Assembly: GCA_023439185.1 (NCBI GenBank)
Contig: JAEXOR010000011.1
Span: forward strand, 1 to 64,000
Reading direction: 5' to 3'
DNA: 64,000 bases
Source: Bacillota bacterium
GTDB taxonomy: Bacteria > Bacillota > Desulfotomaculia > Desulfotomaculales > Desulfallaceae
In this document: one piece after another, positions 17,836-27,186 of the stretch
Layout of the letters: each line of letters starts with the position of its first letter
Position numbering within the stretch: the stretch's first letter is position 1
The notes under the pieces: model-generated
The model's database searches: none
What the model saw: only the letters and a program-made list of their open reading frames with translations
What the model was told of the DNA's origin: nothing
Program-made: the position numbers and the translations under genes

Positions 17836-19197
17836 TTAGAACGGACTTTTTCCAAAACCGAATGGGTTCTTCATTTTACCGCCCTTTTTAATGCTCTTTT
17901 CCATGCCCATCAACTGACGCATCATCTTGCGGGTTTGCTCAAACTGTTTCAGCAGGCGGTTGACCTCCTGGACCGTTGTGCCGCTTCCCGCGGCCACGCG
18001 CCGGCGCCGGCTGCCGTTTATTTCATGGGGGTGCTGTCTTTCCCAGGGAGTCATGGCTTTGATAATCGCTTCCGCATAAACCAGTTCTTTTTCATCTATC
18101 TGCATGTCTTTCATTTTTTTCATGTTGCCCAGGCCCGGAATCATACCTAAAACCTGATCCAGAGGCCCCATTTTTTTTACCTGGTTCATATGCTCCAGAA
18201 AATCGTCCAGGGTAAATTCCATACTTTTGATCCGTTTATTGAGCTTTTCCATCTGCTCGGCGTCAAAATTGGCCTGGGCTTTTTCAATCAGGGTCAGCAT
18301 GTCGCCCATGCCCAGGATCCGATCGGCCATGCGATCCGGATGGAACACTTCCAAAGCGTCTAATTTCTCGCCCATACCGGCAAATTTAATGGGGCAGCCG
18401 GTAACGGCTTTAACGGAAAGGGCGGCGCCGCCGCGGGTGTCCCCGTCCAGCTTGGTAAGCACTACGCCGGTGAGCGTAAGGTTCTCGTTAAAGGTTTTGG
18501 CTACGTTTACAGCGTCCTGGCCGGTCATGGAGTCCACCACCAGCAATATTTCCTGGGGTTTTACCACACCGGCGATATCGCGCAGTTCGCCCATCAAGTC
18601 TTCGTCTATATGCAGCCTGCCGGCGGTATCGATAATTACCAGATCGTGGCCTTCCCGGCGGGCCTTTTCCACCGCCGCCCTGGCGATGTCGGGCGGGGGA
18701 ACGGAATCACCCATGTCGAAGACCGGAATATTAAGCTGCCCGCCCAATACCTGCAACTGCTTGATGGCGGCGGGCCGGTACACGTCGGCGGCCACCAGTT
18801 CCGGGCGTCTTCCCTGGCGGCGCATCAGGCTGGCTAATTTTGCGGATGTGGTGGTCTTGCCCGCACCGTGCAGTCCCACCATCATCACCACTGTTGGCGG
18901 AGACGAAGCCAGGTTTATTTTGCTCTGGGTCCCGCCCATCAATGCGGCCAGTTCATCCCGGACAATTTTAATTACCTGCTGGGCCGGGGTGAGGCTTTGC
19001 AGCACATCGGAACCTACTGCCCGTTCCCGGATGCGGCTGATAAAGTCTTTGACCACCATGAAGTTGACGTCCGCGCCGATCAGGGCACGGCGCACTTCTT
19101 TTAAGGCCAGATCAACGTCTTCCTCGGTCAGCCTGCCTTTGCCGCGCAGTTTTTTAAAGGTTTCCTGGAGCCTTTCAGTGAGTCCTGAAAAAACCAT
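17836..19197 (-). CDS. ffh: Signal recognition particle protein Ffh
   Basis: The SRP54 GTPase binds signal sequences and SRP RNA and delivers ribosomes to FtsY. The 453-residue protein has the N domain, GTPase motifs (GLHGAGKTTT, DVYRPAA, DTAGRLH, TKLDGDTRGG) and the Met-rich M domain with the RNA-binding stretch GSRRRRVAAGSG. ATG 19197 gives MVFSGLTERLQ and follows AGGGGGT. The stop of ylxM lies four bases before it. Confidence 0.97.
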   Translation of the reverse strand: MVFSGLTERLQETFKKLRGKGRLTEEDVDLALKEVRRALIGADVNFMVVKDFISRIRERAVGSDVLQSLTPAQQVIKIVRDELAALMGGTQSKINLASSPPTVVMMVGLHGAGKTTTSAKLASLMRRQGRRPELVAADVYRPAAIKQLQVLGGQLNIPVFDMGDSVPPPDIARAAVEKARREGHDLVIIDTAGRLHIDEDLMGELRDIAGVVKPQEILLVVDSMTGQDAVNVAKTFNENLTLTGVVLTKLDGDTRGGAALSVKAVTGCPIKFAGMGEKLDALEVFHPDRMADRILGMGDMLTLIEKAQANFDAEQMEKLNKRIKSMEFTLDDFLEHMNQVKKMGPLDQVLGMIPGLGNMKKMKDMQIDEKELVYAEAIIKAMTPWERQHPHEINGSRRRRVAAGSGTTVQEVNRLLKQFEQTRKMMRQLMGMEKSIKKGGKMKNPFGFGKSPF

Positions 19198-19201
19198 TGG
19201 T

Positions 19202-19549
19202 TTACCCCCTGTCCATCTCCAGCACCTGCTGCAATATCTCCCTGGCTTTGAACGCTTGCCCGGGTGCTGATGCACCGCATTCTTCCAGCAGCCGGGCGGC
19301 TTCGGCCAGCTTGCCGCGCTGGGTTAAAAACTTGTCTACCAACTGTAATTTTTGCTCGTAATTCTGCAGCATGCTTTCAGCTCTTTTTAGTGTGTCATGT
19401 ACCGCCTGGCGGGTTACATTATGAGCTTCAGCTATCTCGCCCAGTGAATAATTGTTGCCGTAATATAGCTCGATAAACTTTTGCTGGCGTTCGGTTAACA
19501 GCTGGCCGTAAAAATCAAACCACAGGTTGATCAACGTTATTTTATCCAT
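19202..19549 (-). CDS. ylxM: YlxM-family helix-turn-helix protein
   Basis: A 115-residue protein with a sigma-factor-like HTH (GEIAEAHNVTRQAVHDTLKR). YlxM is regularly the gene before ffh and is thought to modulate the SRP pathway. It is the first gene of the ylxM-ffh-rpsP operon and has a strong promoter upstream. The C-terminal half beyond about residue 75 is variable in the family. Confidence 0.92.
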   Translation of the reverse strand: MDKITLINLWFDFYGQLLTERQQKFIELYYGNNYSLGEIAEAHNVTRQAVHDTLKRAESMLQNYEQKLQLVDKFLTQRGKLAEAARLLEECGASAPGQAFKAREILQQVLEMDRG

Positions 19550-19595
19550 TGCATCTCCCCGTTTAAGATATCAAGCTAAAATACTTTACAAATAG

Positions 19596-19624
19596 ATTTT
19601 AACCGGCTTCACGCTATGTGTCAA
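19596..19624 (-). promoter_or_regulatory. Sigma-A promoter of the ylxM-ffh operon
   Basis: On the minus strand a perfect TTGACA -35 box (19619-19624) is followed after 17 bases by TAAAAT (19596-19601). The distance to the ylxM ATG is about 46 bases. Confidence 0.75.
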
Positions 19625-19660
19625 GTTAAACAGGTTTACAGGTGTTTTGCTTAGAAAAAA

Positions 19661-19689
19661 TTGACTTTAGGTTTGTTAAATGGTAAATT
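19661..19689 (+). promoter_or_regulatory. Sigma-A promoter of the aminotransferase gene
   Basis: TTGACT (19661-19666), a 17-base spacer and TAAATT (19684-19689) lie just before the palindrome at 19692-19717. Together with that palindrome it looks like a repressible promoter. Confidence 0.65.
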
Positions 19690-19691
19690 AT

Positions 19692-19717
19692 GATTGTGCA
19701 CAATATTATGCACAATC
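19692..19717. promoter_or_regulatory. Palindromic operator candidate at the aminotransferase start site
   Basis: Perfect nine-base arms GATTGTGCA and TGCACAATC are separated by eight bases. The left arm also contains the ten-base palindrome TTGTGCACAA. The site begins two bases after the -10 box, so a bound protein would block transcription start. The regulator is not recognisable in the window. Confidence 0.6.
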
Positions 19718-19734
19718 AACAGGGGGGTAAAATT

Positions 19735-21156
19735 GTGACTGCCAATAAAGATAAAGAGGTTTCGGTTATTGCACCGGAAATGATTATGTCCGTGGAGGAC
19801 GCCCTGGCATTGAACAGGGGCGACGTACATGCGCTGTACAAAAACTGCGGCAACCCGGGCCTGGTCACCCTGATGGGCCTGGTGGGCTTTGACCGTCAGT
19901 TTGTCAGGGCGGAGGGGATGCGGGTATGGGATAGCGAAGGCAACGAATACCTTGATTTTCTCGGCGCATTCGGCGCCATGAACCTGGGTCATAACCACCC
20001 CGAAATTATCGGGGCACTGGAGAAGGTGCGGGAACTGCCGAACCTAATCCCCACTTCACTGCCGACAATGCAGGCCGCCCTGCTGCATAACCTGTCTGTG
20101 ATCACGCCCGGCCGCTTGAGGCGTTCTTTCCACTGCAACAGCGGCGCCGAGGCTGTGGAGGGCGCCCTTAAAATCGCCCGCGCCGCCACCGGCAGAAATG
20201 GATTCGTATATTGTGGAAACTCTTTTCACGGCAAAACATTCGGCGCCCTCTCGGTAACGGGCAGGGATAAGTACCGCAAACCATTCGAGCCGCTGCTGCC
20301 TGATTGCTTTTCGGTTCCCTTCGGGGACGCCGGCGCTTTGGGAAAAACCCTGGCGAAACATAAACCAGCCGCCTTTATTGTCGAGCCCATTCAGGGCGAG
20401 GGCGGCGTCAATGTACCTCCTCCGGGGTACCTGGCCGCGGCGGCCCGGCTTTGCCGGGAGCACGGCGCCCTTTTTATCGCCGACGAAATACAAACCGGCT
20501 TTGGCCGTACCGGAGCAATGTTTGCCTGCCAACTGGAGGACGTGGAACCGGATATCATGTGCGTGGCCAAGTCGCTGGGCGGCGGTGTTGAACCCATTGG
20601 AGCTTTTATCACCACCGACGACATCTGGCAGAAGGCATACGGAGGCATTGAGAAAGCAACCTTGCACACTTCCACATTCAGCGGCAACACCCGGGCCGCC
20701 ACCGCCGGTGTGGCGGCTATCGGAGTGCTGGTTAAAGAAAAGCTGCCGGAAGCGGCGGCTGAAAAAGGCGCTTATTTTTTAGCTGGTCTGCTGGATTTGC
20801 AAAAAAGATACCCGTTGATCAAGGAAGTGCGGGGCCGGGGACTGTTCATCGGCGTGGAACTTACCAAACCCGGCGGTTTGACCGACAAACTCACCATGGG
20901 CATGGCTACAAAGCTGTCCAATGAGTATTTGGCCAGCCTGATGGCAGGTGAGCTTCTTAATAAACATCATATTATAACAGCCTATACCTTGAATAATCCC
21001 AATGTAATCAGGCTGGAACCCCCGCTGACAGTGACCAGGGAAGAAATAGACCGTGTATTGAACGGCATGGACGACGTGTTAAAAAGAAACAAAGGATTTT
21101 TCAGTTTCGCGGCCACGGGCGCGGGCACAATGATTAAAAGCTTGCGGCGCAAATAG
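19735..21156 (+). CDS. Class III PLP-dependent aminotransferase
   Basis: A 473-residue fold-type I aminotransferase of the acetylornithine/ornithine/putrescine branch. It shows the substrate-loop HCNSGAEAVEGALKIAR, PIQGEGG, the DEIQTGFGRTG motif with the PLP-contacting Asp, and the Schiff-base Lys in AKSLGGGVEPIGAF. The start is GTG 19735, seven bases after AGGGGGG. It is a single-gene unit with its own promoter and operator candidate. The closest idea is an omega-aminotransferase for diamines, ornithine or similar; the exact substrate cannot be read from the sequence. Confidence 0.9.
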   Translation: MTANKDKEVSVIAPEMIMSVEDALALNRGDVHALYKNCGNPGLVTLMGLVGFDRQFVRAEGMRVWDSEGNEYLDFLGAFGAMNLGHNHPEIIGALEKVRELPNLIPTSLPTMQAALLHNLSVITPGRLRRSFHCNSGAEAVEGALKIARAATGRNGFVYCGNSFHGKTFGALSVTGRDKYRKPFEPLLPDCFSVPFGDAGALGKTLAKHKPAAFIVEPIQGEGGVNVPPPGYLAAAARLCREHGALFIADEIQTGFGRTGAMFACQLEDVEPDIMCVAKSLGGGVEPIGAFITTDDIWQKAYGGIEKATLHTSTFSGNTRAATAGVAAIGVLVKEKLPEAAAEKGAYFLAGLLDLQKRYPLIKEVRGRGLFIGVELTKPGGLTDKLTMGMATKLSNEYLASLMAGELLNKHHIITAYTLNNPNVIRLEPPLTVTREEIDRVLNGMDDVLKRNKGFFSFAATGAGTMIKSLRRK

Positions 21157-21211
21157 GAAAAAAAGGCGCGCGGTTTGCCAGGTGTTGGATTGTTAAAGCC
21201 TGACCCCACGC

Positions 21212-21240
21212 TTGACATTATTTATTTAAAAAGGTAGTCT
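21212..21240 (+). promoter_or_regulatory. Promoter of the Uma2-family gene
   Basis: A consensus TTGACA (21212-21217) is followed after 17 bases by TAGTCT (21235-21240), 24 bases before the ATG. The -10 is imperfect. Confidence 0.45.
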
Positions 21241-21263
21241 TCAGGTAAAAGGAGTGGTCCTGC

Positions 21264-21827
21264 ATGCAAACTGAGACATCCGGCAGGCTATATACTTATG
21301 AGGATTATTTGAAAATTGACGATAACAACCAATACGAGTTAATCGGGGGGAATTTAATTTTGGTTCCGGCGCCGAAAACGATTCACCAGGAAATAAGCGG
21401 CAAAATTTATAGGAAAGTCGCAGATTTTGTTGATCATAATAATCTTGGTAAAGTATTCTATGCCCCAATGGATGTTTTATTAACTGAAAAGGATAAACCT
21501 CAACCGGATATTTTATTCGTGTCAAAAGAACGTTTACATATTATTACCGAAGCTAACATCCAAGGCGCCCCCGACTTGGTGATTGAGATTCTATCTCCGT
21601 CCACAAGCAAATGGGATAAGGTTGAAAAAAGTAAATTATATTATAAACATGGGGTACAAGAATATTGGATAGTTGATCCTGATGGTAAGGTTATTGAGAT
21701 TTTTATGCCCGGTGAAAAGAATTGGATTTTGTTTCAAGCTTATGATGATGATGATATTTTAACGTCACCTTTTCTATCCGGCTTGGAGATATCACTGAAA
21801 GACATTTTATCTTCGCACAGCCTGTAA
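21264..21827 (+). CDS. Uma2-family (DUF820) PD-(D/E)xK nuclease-like protein
   Basis: The 187-residue protein has the Uma2 layout: an N-terminal YTYEDYLKID and YELIGGNLI region, then QPDILFV, PDLVIEILSPST and the GVQEYWIVDP segment. The conserved acidic residues and Lys (KLYYKHGV) fit a PD-(D/E)xK active site. Uma2 proteins are common in multiple copies in some phyla and their role is poorly known. A terminator-like hairpin follows. Confidence 0.85.
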   Translation: MQTETSGRLYTYEDYLKIDDNNQYELIGGNLILVPAPKTIHQEISGKIYRKVADFVDHNNLGKVFYAPMDVLLTEKDKPQPDILFVSKERLHIITEANIQGAPDLVIEILSPSTSKWDKVEKSKLYYKHGVQEYWIVDPDGKVIEIFMPGEKNWILFQAYDDDDILTSPFLSGLEISLKDILSSHSL

Positions 21828-21880
21828 TACCCAACCTTACCTGAACCAAGTCTTCTTTATAAATTTTACCCCGCTTGGCA

Positions 21881-21920
21881 AAAGGCACGCTAAATCAGTT
21901 CTCAAAGCGCGCCTTTTTAT
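21881..21920 (+). terminator. Probable terminator after the Uma2-family gene
   Basis: Arms AAAGGCACGC and GCGCGCCTTT pair with one mismatch around a 16-base loop and are followed by TTTTTATTTT on the plus strand. Confidence 0.5.
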
Positions 21921-21994
21921 TTTCCTGTGCAGCCCGTCGCAAATTGGGGACAAAGCGCATTTTGTGATTACTGTGCAGCATCGGGATAAAGAAG

Positions 21995-22510
21995 TTATTG
22001 CGGTTGATATATAGGTGGCACCTTTAACCAGCCCTTTAATTTACCAAATTTAACAAGCGTATCGAACAGGTGAAGCTCTTCAACAGCCATATCAATAAGT
22101 TGTTTTCTAAATTTGTCATTGGTCGTTATTGAACGGATTATCCGGGCGTGATAGTCCAAAAAGCCCTGGATGCCAAAGAAAACATCCCTATATATGAACT
22201 CGTCGTCTATAACCTCACTGTGGTTGGGCAAATTAACGCTCTTGGGGTTTCTTAACGGTAATGGCAGTTGGTGAGTATTCATCTCATTTTCCAACAGTGT
22301 AGCCTGTTTTTCCAGGGTGCCTGACAGCCCCATGCTAAGCATGGCCTTAAGGTCGGAATCGTGAGCAAAGTTCTGATAGATTTGGGTTTTTGTAATTATG
22401 TCGTAGCGGGATAATAGCATATCCCATAAGCTGAAAACTTCGCCCGCATCCATATTGGGCTTATTGGCAGTTTCCGCTCTTCCTAAATGATAATTGCCTA
22501 TCTGAACCAT
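21995..22510 (-). CDS. DUF3231-like (ferritin-fold, CotF-related) protein
   Basis: A 171-residue, helix-rich protein that I match only tentatively to DUF3231, a family of Firmicutes proteins with a ferritin-like bundle related to the spore coat protein CotF. Visible signs are FSLWDMLLSRYDIITKTQIY near the N terminus and alternating acidic/His helices with VEELHLFDTLVKFGKLKGWL at the end. It stands alone between two plus-strand genes. A role in sporulation or stress is plausible but not shown. Confidence 0.6.
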   Translation of the reverse strand: MVQIGNYHLGRAETANKPNMDAGEVFSLWDMLLSRYDIITKTQIYQNFAHDSDLKAMLSMGLSGTLEKQATLLENEMNTHQLPLPLRNPKSVNLPNHSEVIDDEFIYRDVFFGIQGFLDYHARIIRSITTNDKFRKQLIDMAVEELHLFDTLVKFGKLKGWLKVPPIYQPQ

Positions 22511-22835
22511 TATCGCCCATCCTTTGTACTTTTTTAACTTGACAAAATAATTGTATTTTTAATTCCAACTCTAATTTTAAAACTATTTTCTCACAACCCC
22601 CACATCCTATGCCCAACATGTAAAGGTAATAATTTCACTTAAAAATATTTAAAAAAACATTTTTAGGCAAAATCAGACATTTTCTCCAAAGGTAATTTGT
22701 CGACCACTGTATAACTTCTAATTAAATGCAAATTTTCTAGTAATTATTATTTATTTTTCGTATTAAAATATCTTCTCAAATGGTTAAAACGCATCTTTAT
22801 AATGTTTTGTTACTTGAAAATAAGGGGTGAAGAGG
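22511..22835. other. AT-rich intergenic region
   Basis: No gene is seen. The region is strongly AT-rich compared with its neighbours. A TATAAT-like -10 at 22798-22803 lies 33 bases before the start of the CheB-CheR gene, but no good -35 is present at the right distance. Confidence 0.5.
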
Positions 22836-25823
22836 TTGGAGAAGAAAAAATCAGGCCAGGAAAACCATATTAATCAAAAACCCTGCGCTGTTGTCGCTAT
22901 CGGGGCTTCCGCCGGCGGCCTGGATGCTTTTATACGGCTGCTTGAAAAATTGCCCGGCGATACCGGAATGGCCTTTGTGCTTGTTCAGCATCTGGACCCC
23001 AAACACAAGAGCGCGTTAACCGAAATCCTTTCCAGAGTTACTTCAATGCCGGTCAGCGAGGTGGAAAATAAAACGGTTGTGCAACCAAACCAGGTTTATA
23101 TCATTCCACCCGGTAAGACCATGTCTATTGCTCAAGGGATCCTGAACCTGACACCCCGGTCAGCAGGACAGTCTATGCCCATTGATTTTTTTCTGGAGTC
23201 ACTGGCAAAGGATCAAGGCGGTAAAGCGATTGGCATAATTTTATCAGGAACAGCGGCAGACGGTTCCAGGGGCCTGAAAGAGATTAAAAACGCCGGAGGC
23301 ATTACTTTTACTCAAAAACCACAAACGGCAAAGTTTGACAGTATGCCGCTCAACGCCATCGCTACCGGTGTCGTTGATTTTGTTTTGACGGCAGAAGAAA
23401 TAGCTTCTGAATTGGCAAAAATCGCTCGTCTCGGTATCTTCGAGGTCAAAGAGACAGAAAACGGCAAGTTATTTTCTACCAGCGCCGATGAACTAAGCCA
23501 GATTTTTAATATCCTGCGCAAAGCCAGTGGCACAAATTTCTCTGAATACCGGGAATTAACGATCAAAAGACGTATCTTGCGGCGAATGGTCTTGCACAAG
23601 ATCGAAAAGCCGGGCGAATATGTTAATTACCTGCGGCAAAACCCGGCGGAAGTTACGGAATTATATCAAGACCTGCTGATTAATGTCACTAACTTTTTCC
23701 GGGAGCCCGAAGCATTTGAGACTTTAAAAAGCCAGGTGTTCCCGTCAATCATGAAGAACAGACCGCCCGAGAAGCCTGTCAGGGTGTGGGTGACGGGGTG
23801 TTCAACCGGCGAAGAGGCTTATTCAATAGCAATTGTATTGATTGAGTTCTTAGGGGATAACGCTTTCAATACCCCCATCCAGATATTTGCCACCGATATT
23901 AATGATGTGCTCATTAAGAAGGCCCGGGCCGGCGTTTACCCGAAAAACATTGAAGCTGACGTTTCACTTGAGCGTCTCCGCCGCTTCTTTGTTCAAGTAA
24001 ACGAAGGTTACCAGATCATTAAACCGATTCGCGATATGTGTGTTTTCGCCAGGCAGGATATGGTCAAGGATCCGCCTTTCTCCAGGTTGGACCTGATCAG
24101 TTGCCGGAATGCCATTATTTATTTCGGACCGGCTATGTTAAAGAAGCTTTATCCGGTTCTGCATTACGCACTCAATCAAAAAGGGTTTCTTTTCCTGGGG
24201 TCTTCAGAATCCGTTGGAGCCTATGCAAACTTGTTTAATCTGGTGGACAAAAAACACAAGATTTATTCGAAAAAAGCCGTTGCCACTCCTTTTATACCCG
24301 AGTCTACCGCCAGCGAGTATCTGGCGGCGGCAATGGAAAATCGCGATCAGGGCAACGGAAGTGGACCGGATGCCAATCTGAAGTCTAAAGTGCTGGAAGA
24401 AGCCGACCGGATTGTCTTGAGCCAATATGCTCCAGTCGGTGTGATTATTAACAGCGATCTGGAAATCATTCAGTTTCGCGGCCGTACCGGCGCTTATCTT
24501 GAACCTGCTTCCGGAACGCCGAGCCTGAAACTTTTTAAAATGCTCCGGAAAGGATTGTCATTTGGACTGCATGGCGCCATTAATCAGGCGCAGAAGGAGA
24601 ATGTCCCGGTCAGAAAAGAAGGCTTGCATGTTAGTGACAATGGCCGGGTCAATCGTGTCAATGTTGATGTGATTCCTATTGGCGAGCCGCCCGACAAGGA
24701 AAGATACCTCCTGATATTGTTTGAGAAAGTTGTCTCTCACGCCTTGTCCGAAGGGAAGAATGCCGGCAGTACCGGGGCAGGATTGAAACAGGTGGCATTG
24801 GGGGACGAAAATAGCGAACTAATTAGATTGGAACATGAGCTTGCCGCCACAAAAGAGAATCTGCAATACATTATTGAAAAGCATGAATTCACTAATGAAG
24901 CGCTCCGGGCCGCCAATGAGGAAATCCAATCCAGCAACGAAGAATTGCAGAGCATGAATGAAGAACTGGAAACCGCCAAAGAAGAGCTGCAATCATCCAA
25001 TGAAGAATTGATGACATTAAATGACGAGGTGCAAAACCGCAACCTGGAATTGGGCCGAATCAGCAGTGATTTGTTTAATTTATTCCGCAGCATCAATATT
25101 CCGGTCGTCATGCTCAGCAATAATCTGCATATTCGGCGTTTCAACCCCGCGGCGGAAAAAACCTTCAACCTGATTGCCACTGACGTCGGACGGCCGATTA
25201 CCGATATCAATACAAATTTCAATAACGCTGATTTGGAACAAGCGGTCCTGGAGGTGATCGATACCCTGATCAGCAAAGAACAGGAAGTGCAAGACCGCTA
25301 TGGTTGCTGGTATTCTGTGCAAATCCGCCCCTACCGGACAACGGAGAACAAAATAGATGGCGTTGTGATTACGTATGGCGATATTGATACCGTCAAAAAA
25401 ACCCTTGCGTTAGCCCAGGAGTCCCGCGATTACGCGGAAGCGATTGTGGAAACGGTGCGGGAGCCGCTCCTGGTGCTCGACGCCGGTTTGTACATAAAAT
25501 CGTCGAATAAGGCTTTCTATCAGGCCTTCATGGTCACCCCGGAGGAAACAGTGAACAAGAGCATATTTGAACTGGGAAATAAACAGTGGGATATTCCCCA
25601 ATTAAGGGTACTTTTGAAAGATATTCTCTGCAACAATACTTTGTTCGAAAATTTTGCGGTTGCTCATGATTTTCCGCACCTCGGCTACAGGAAAATGCTG
25701 GTCAATGCCCGCCGGATTGTTGGCCCGGATAACCAAACCAAGTTAATTCTGATGGCCATTGAAGACGTAACTGAGCATTCAATAGCGCAAAAAAGTTCAG
25801 CAATTCCTCCGGCGGACAATTAA
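22836..25823 (+). CDS. CheB-CheR-PAS hybrid signalling protein
   Basis: A protein of about 995 residues joining an MCP methylesterase domain (CheB triad Ser25 in GASAGG, His52 in VQHLDPKH, Asp142 in GTAADGSRG) to a CheR methyltransferase (about 215-485, with VTGCSTGEEAYSIAI and FSRLDLISCRNAIIYF). A coiled coil of NEELQS-type repeats (about 665-745) and PAS-like domains follow. There is no receiver and no kinase domain. TTG 22836 is chosen because AAGGGG lies eight bases upstream; GTG 22827 overlaps that site. The PAS histidine kinase 116 bases downstream may be its partner. Confidence 0.9.
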   Translation: MEKKKSGQENHINQKPCAVVAIGASAGGLDAFIRLLEKLPGDTGMAFVLVQHLDPKHKSALTEILSRVTSMPVSEVENKTVVQPNQVYIIPPGKTMSIAQGILNLTPRSAGQSMPIDFFLESLAKDQGGKAIGIILSGTAADGSRGLKEIKNAGGITFTQKPQTAKFDSMPLNAIATGVVDFVLTAEEIASELAKIARLGIFEVKETENGKLFSTSADELSQIFNILRKASGTNFSEYRELTIKRRILRRMVLHKIEKPGEYVNYLRQNPAEVTELYQDLLINVTNFFREPEAFETLKSQVFPSIMKNRPPEKPVRVWVTGCSTGEEAYSIAIVLIEFLGDNAFNTPIQIFATDINDVLIKKARAGVYPKNIEADVSLERLRRFFVQVNEGYQIIKPIRDMCVFARQDMVKDPPFSRLDLISCRNAIIYFGPAMLKKLYPVLHYALNQKGFLFLGSSESVGAYANLFNLVDKKHKIYSKKAVATPFIPESTASEYLAAAMENRDQGNGSGPDANLKSKVLEEADRIVLSQYAPVGVIINSDLEIIQFRGRTGAYLEPASGTPSLKLFKMLRKGLSFGLHGAINQAQKENVPVRKEGLHVSDNGRVNRVNVDVIPIGEPPDKERYLLILFEKVVSHALSEGKNAGSTGAGLKQVALGDENSELIRLEHELAATKENLQYIIEKHEFTNEALRAANEEIQSSNEELQSMNEELETAKEELQSSNEELMTLNDEVQNRNLELGRISSDLFNLFRSINIPVVMLSNNLHIRRFNPAAEKTFNLIATDVGRPITDINTNFNNADLEQAVLEVIDTLISKEQEVQDRYGCWYSVQIRPYRTTENKIDGVVITYGDIDTVKKTLALAQESRDYAEAIVETVREPLLVLDAGLYIKSSNKAFYQAFMVTPEETVNKSIFELGNKQWDIPQLRVLLKDILCNNTLFENFAVAHDFPHLGYRKMLVNARRIVGPDNQTKLILMAIEDVTEHSIAQKSSAIPPADN

Positions 25824-25939
25824 GTGCAGTGATACTAAAGTTCCGGCAGATAACCAGGCCAGGCACTGGTTCTCATTAAAATAAACGGATTGGCCTGCAG
25901 GCGCCCAAACAAAGTGCTGTTTGCCAGGAGGTTATATTT

Positions 25940-27178
25940 ATGGCAATGTTTGAAAAGTGCGCGGATAAAGGGCCAATGGAGTCCGGCAAACCCCGGTGCT
26001 TTGGTACGGGCTCCGACGAAGATAAAATCCAGTATCTGCAAGATGAATTGGATACAAAACAACTGGATTTGGAGGCAAAGTGCCAGGCTTTGAGCGAAAC
26101 CCTGGAGGAATTGGAAGAATCCCGGAATCGCTATGCCGCTCTGTATGACTTTGCCCCGGTGGGTTATGTCACCATCGACCGCAAAGGCTGCATTCAGGAG
26201 ATTAACTTAACGGGCGCGTCTTTAATCGGCTTGGAACGGTTTCAATTGATTGGTATGCCGATGTATGTTTTTGTAGTTAAAAGCGATCTAAAGCTGTTTT
26301 TGGACCACCTGCGCCGTTGCAGGCGAACAAATGAAAAAGTGTTCACAGAATTAAGCCTGGCGTCAAAAAGCGGCGCGCCGGTTCAAGTGCAGCTTCTAAG
26401 CGTTCCGCATCATAGTGCCGGTGAACACGACATATTGTACAAAACTGTTATTACCGATGTCACCGAGCGCAAACAATATGAAAGAGAACTGGCCCGCCTG
26501 GATCGGTTGAATTTAATCGGAGAAATGGCTGCCGGCATTGGACATGAAATCAGAAACCCGTTGACTACCGTGCGGGGTTTTTTACAACTGTACAAGGATA
26601 AGGAGCTCTTCACTCAATACAAGAATAGTTTTGATCTTATGATCGATGAACTTGACAGGGCGAATTCAATAATTACTGAGTTTCTCTCTCTGGCTAAAAC
26701 AAAGCCGTTAGTTATGGAAAACCAGAATATAAATACAATTTTGGAAAAAATATTTGATCTAATTCAGGCGAACGCTTTGGTTTCTGGAAAGTATATTAAT
26801 ATGGAACTGGGGGATATTCCTGACTTACCACTTAATGCAAGAGAAATTCGCCAGCTTTTGCTTAACTTTATTCGAAACGGGCTGGAAGCAATGTCCCCTG
26901 GAGGAAATCTGACTATCAGGACATTTACAGACGGCAATGAAGTGGTTTTATCGGTACAGGACCAGGGCCATGGGATCGAATCCGGTGTACTTGACAAGAT
27001 CGGGACGCCTTTTTTCACCACCAAGGATAATGGGACCGGTTTGGGGCTGGCGGTTTGTTACAGCATTGCCGCCAGGCATAACGCAGTTATTAATATTGAA
27101 TCCGGTCTTACGGGTACTACCTTTTTCGTTAGGTTTAAGGTTTCAAAAAAACAATCGCATAAATACCTTAAACGCTGA
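25940..27178 (+). CDS. PAS-domain sensor histidine kinase
   Basis: The 412-residue protein has a coiled-coil N terminus (about 30-65), a PAS domain (about 65-175) and a HisKA-HATPase kinase core. Visible boxes are H (GHEIRNPLTTV), N (NFIRNGLEAM), G1 (DQGHGI), F (PFFTTK) and G2 (GTGLGL). No membrane helix is seen, so it is probably cytoplasmic. AGGAGG lies eight bases before the ATG. No response regulator gene follows; it may work with the CheB-CheR hybrid upstream. The arrangement resembles sporulation-type orphan kinases. Confidence 0.92.
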   Translation: MAMFEKCADKGPMESGKPRCFGTGSDEDKIQYLQDELDTKQLDLEAKCQALSETLEELEESRNRYAALYDFAPVGYVTIDRKGCIQEINLTGASLIGLERFQLIGMPMYVFVVKSDLKLFLDHLRRCRRTNEKVFTELSLASKSGAPVQVQLLSVPHHSAGEHDILYKTVITDVTERKQYERELARLDRLNLIGEMAAGIGHEIRNPLTTVRGFLQLYKDKELFTQYKNSFDLMIDELDRANSIITEFLSLAKTKPLVMENQNINTILEKIFDLIQANALVSGKYINMELGDIPDLPLNAREIRQLLLNFIRNGLEAMSPGGNLTIRTFTDGNEVVLSVQDQGHGIESGVLDKIGTPFFTTKDNGTGLGLAVCYSIAARHNAVINIESGLTGTTFFVRFKVSKKQSHKYLKR

Positions 27179-27186
27179 ATGGTTTT

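Noticed and set aside
18227..19270. 347-codon plus-strand frame opposite ffh
   Set aside because: ffh on the other strand is complete with all motifs; the plus frame has no recognisable domain.
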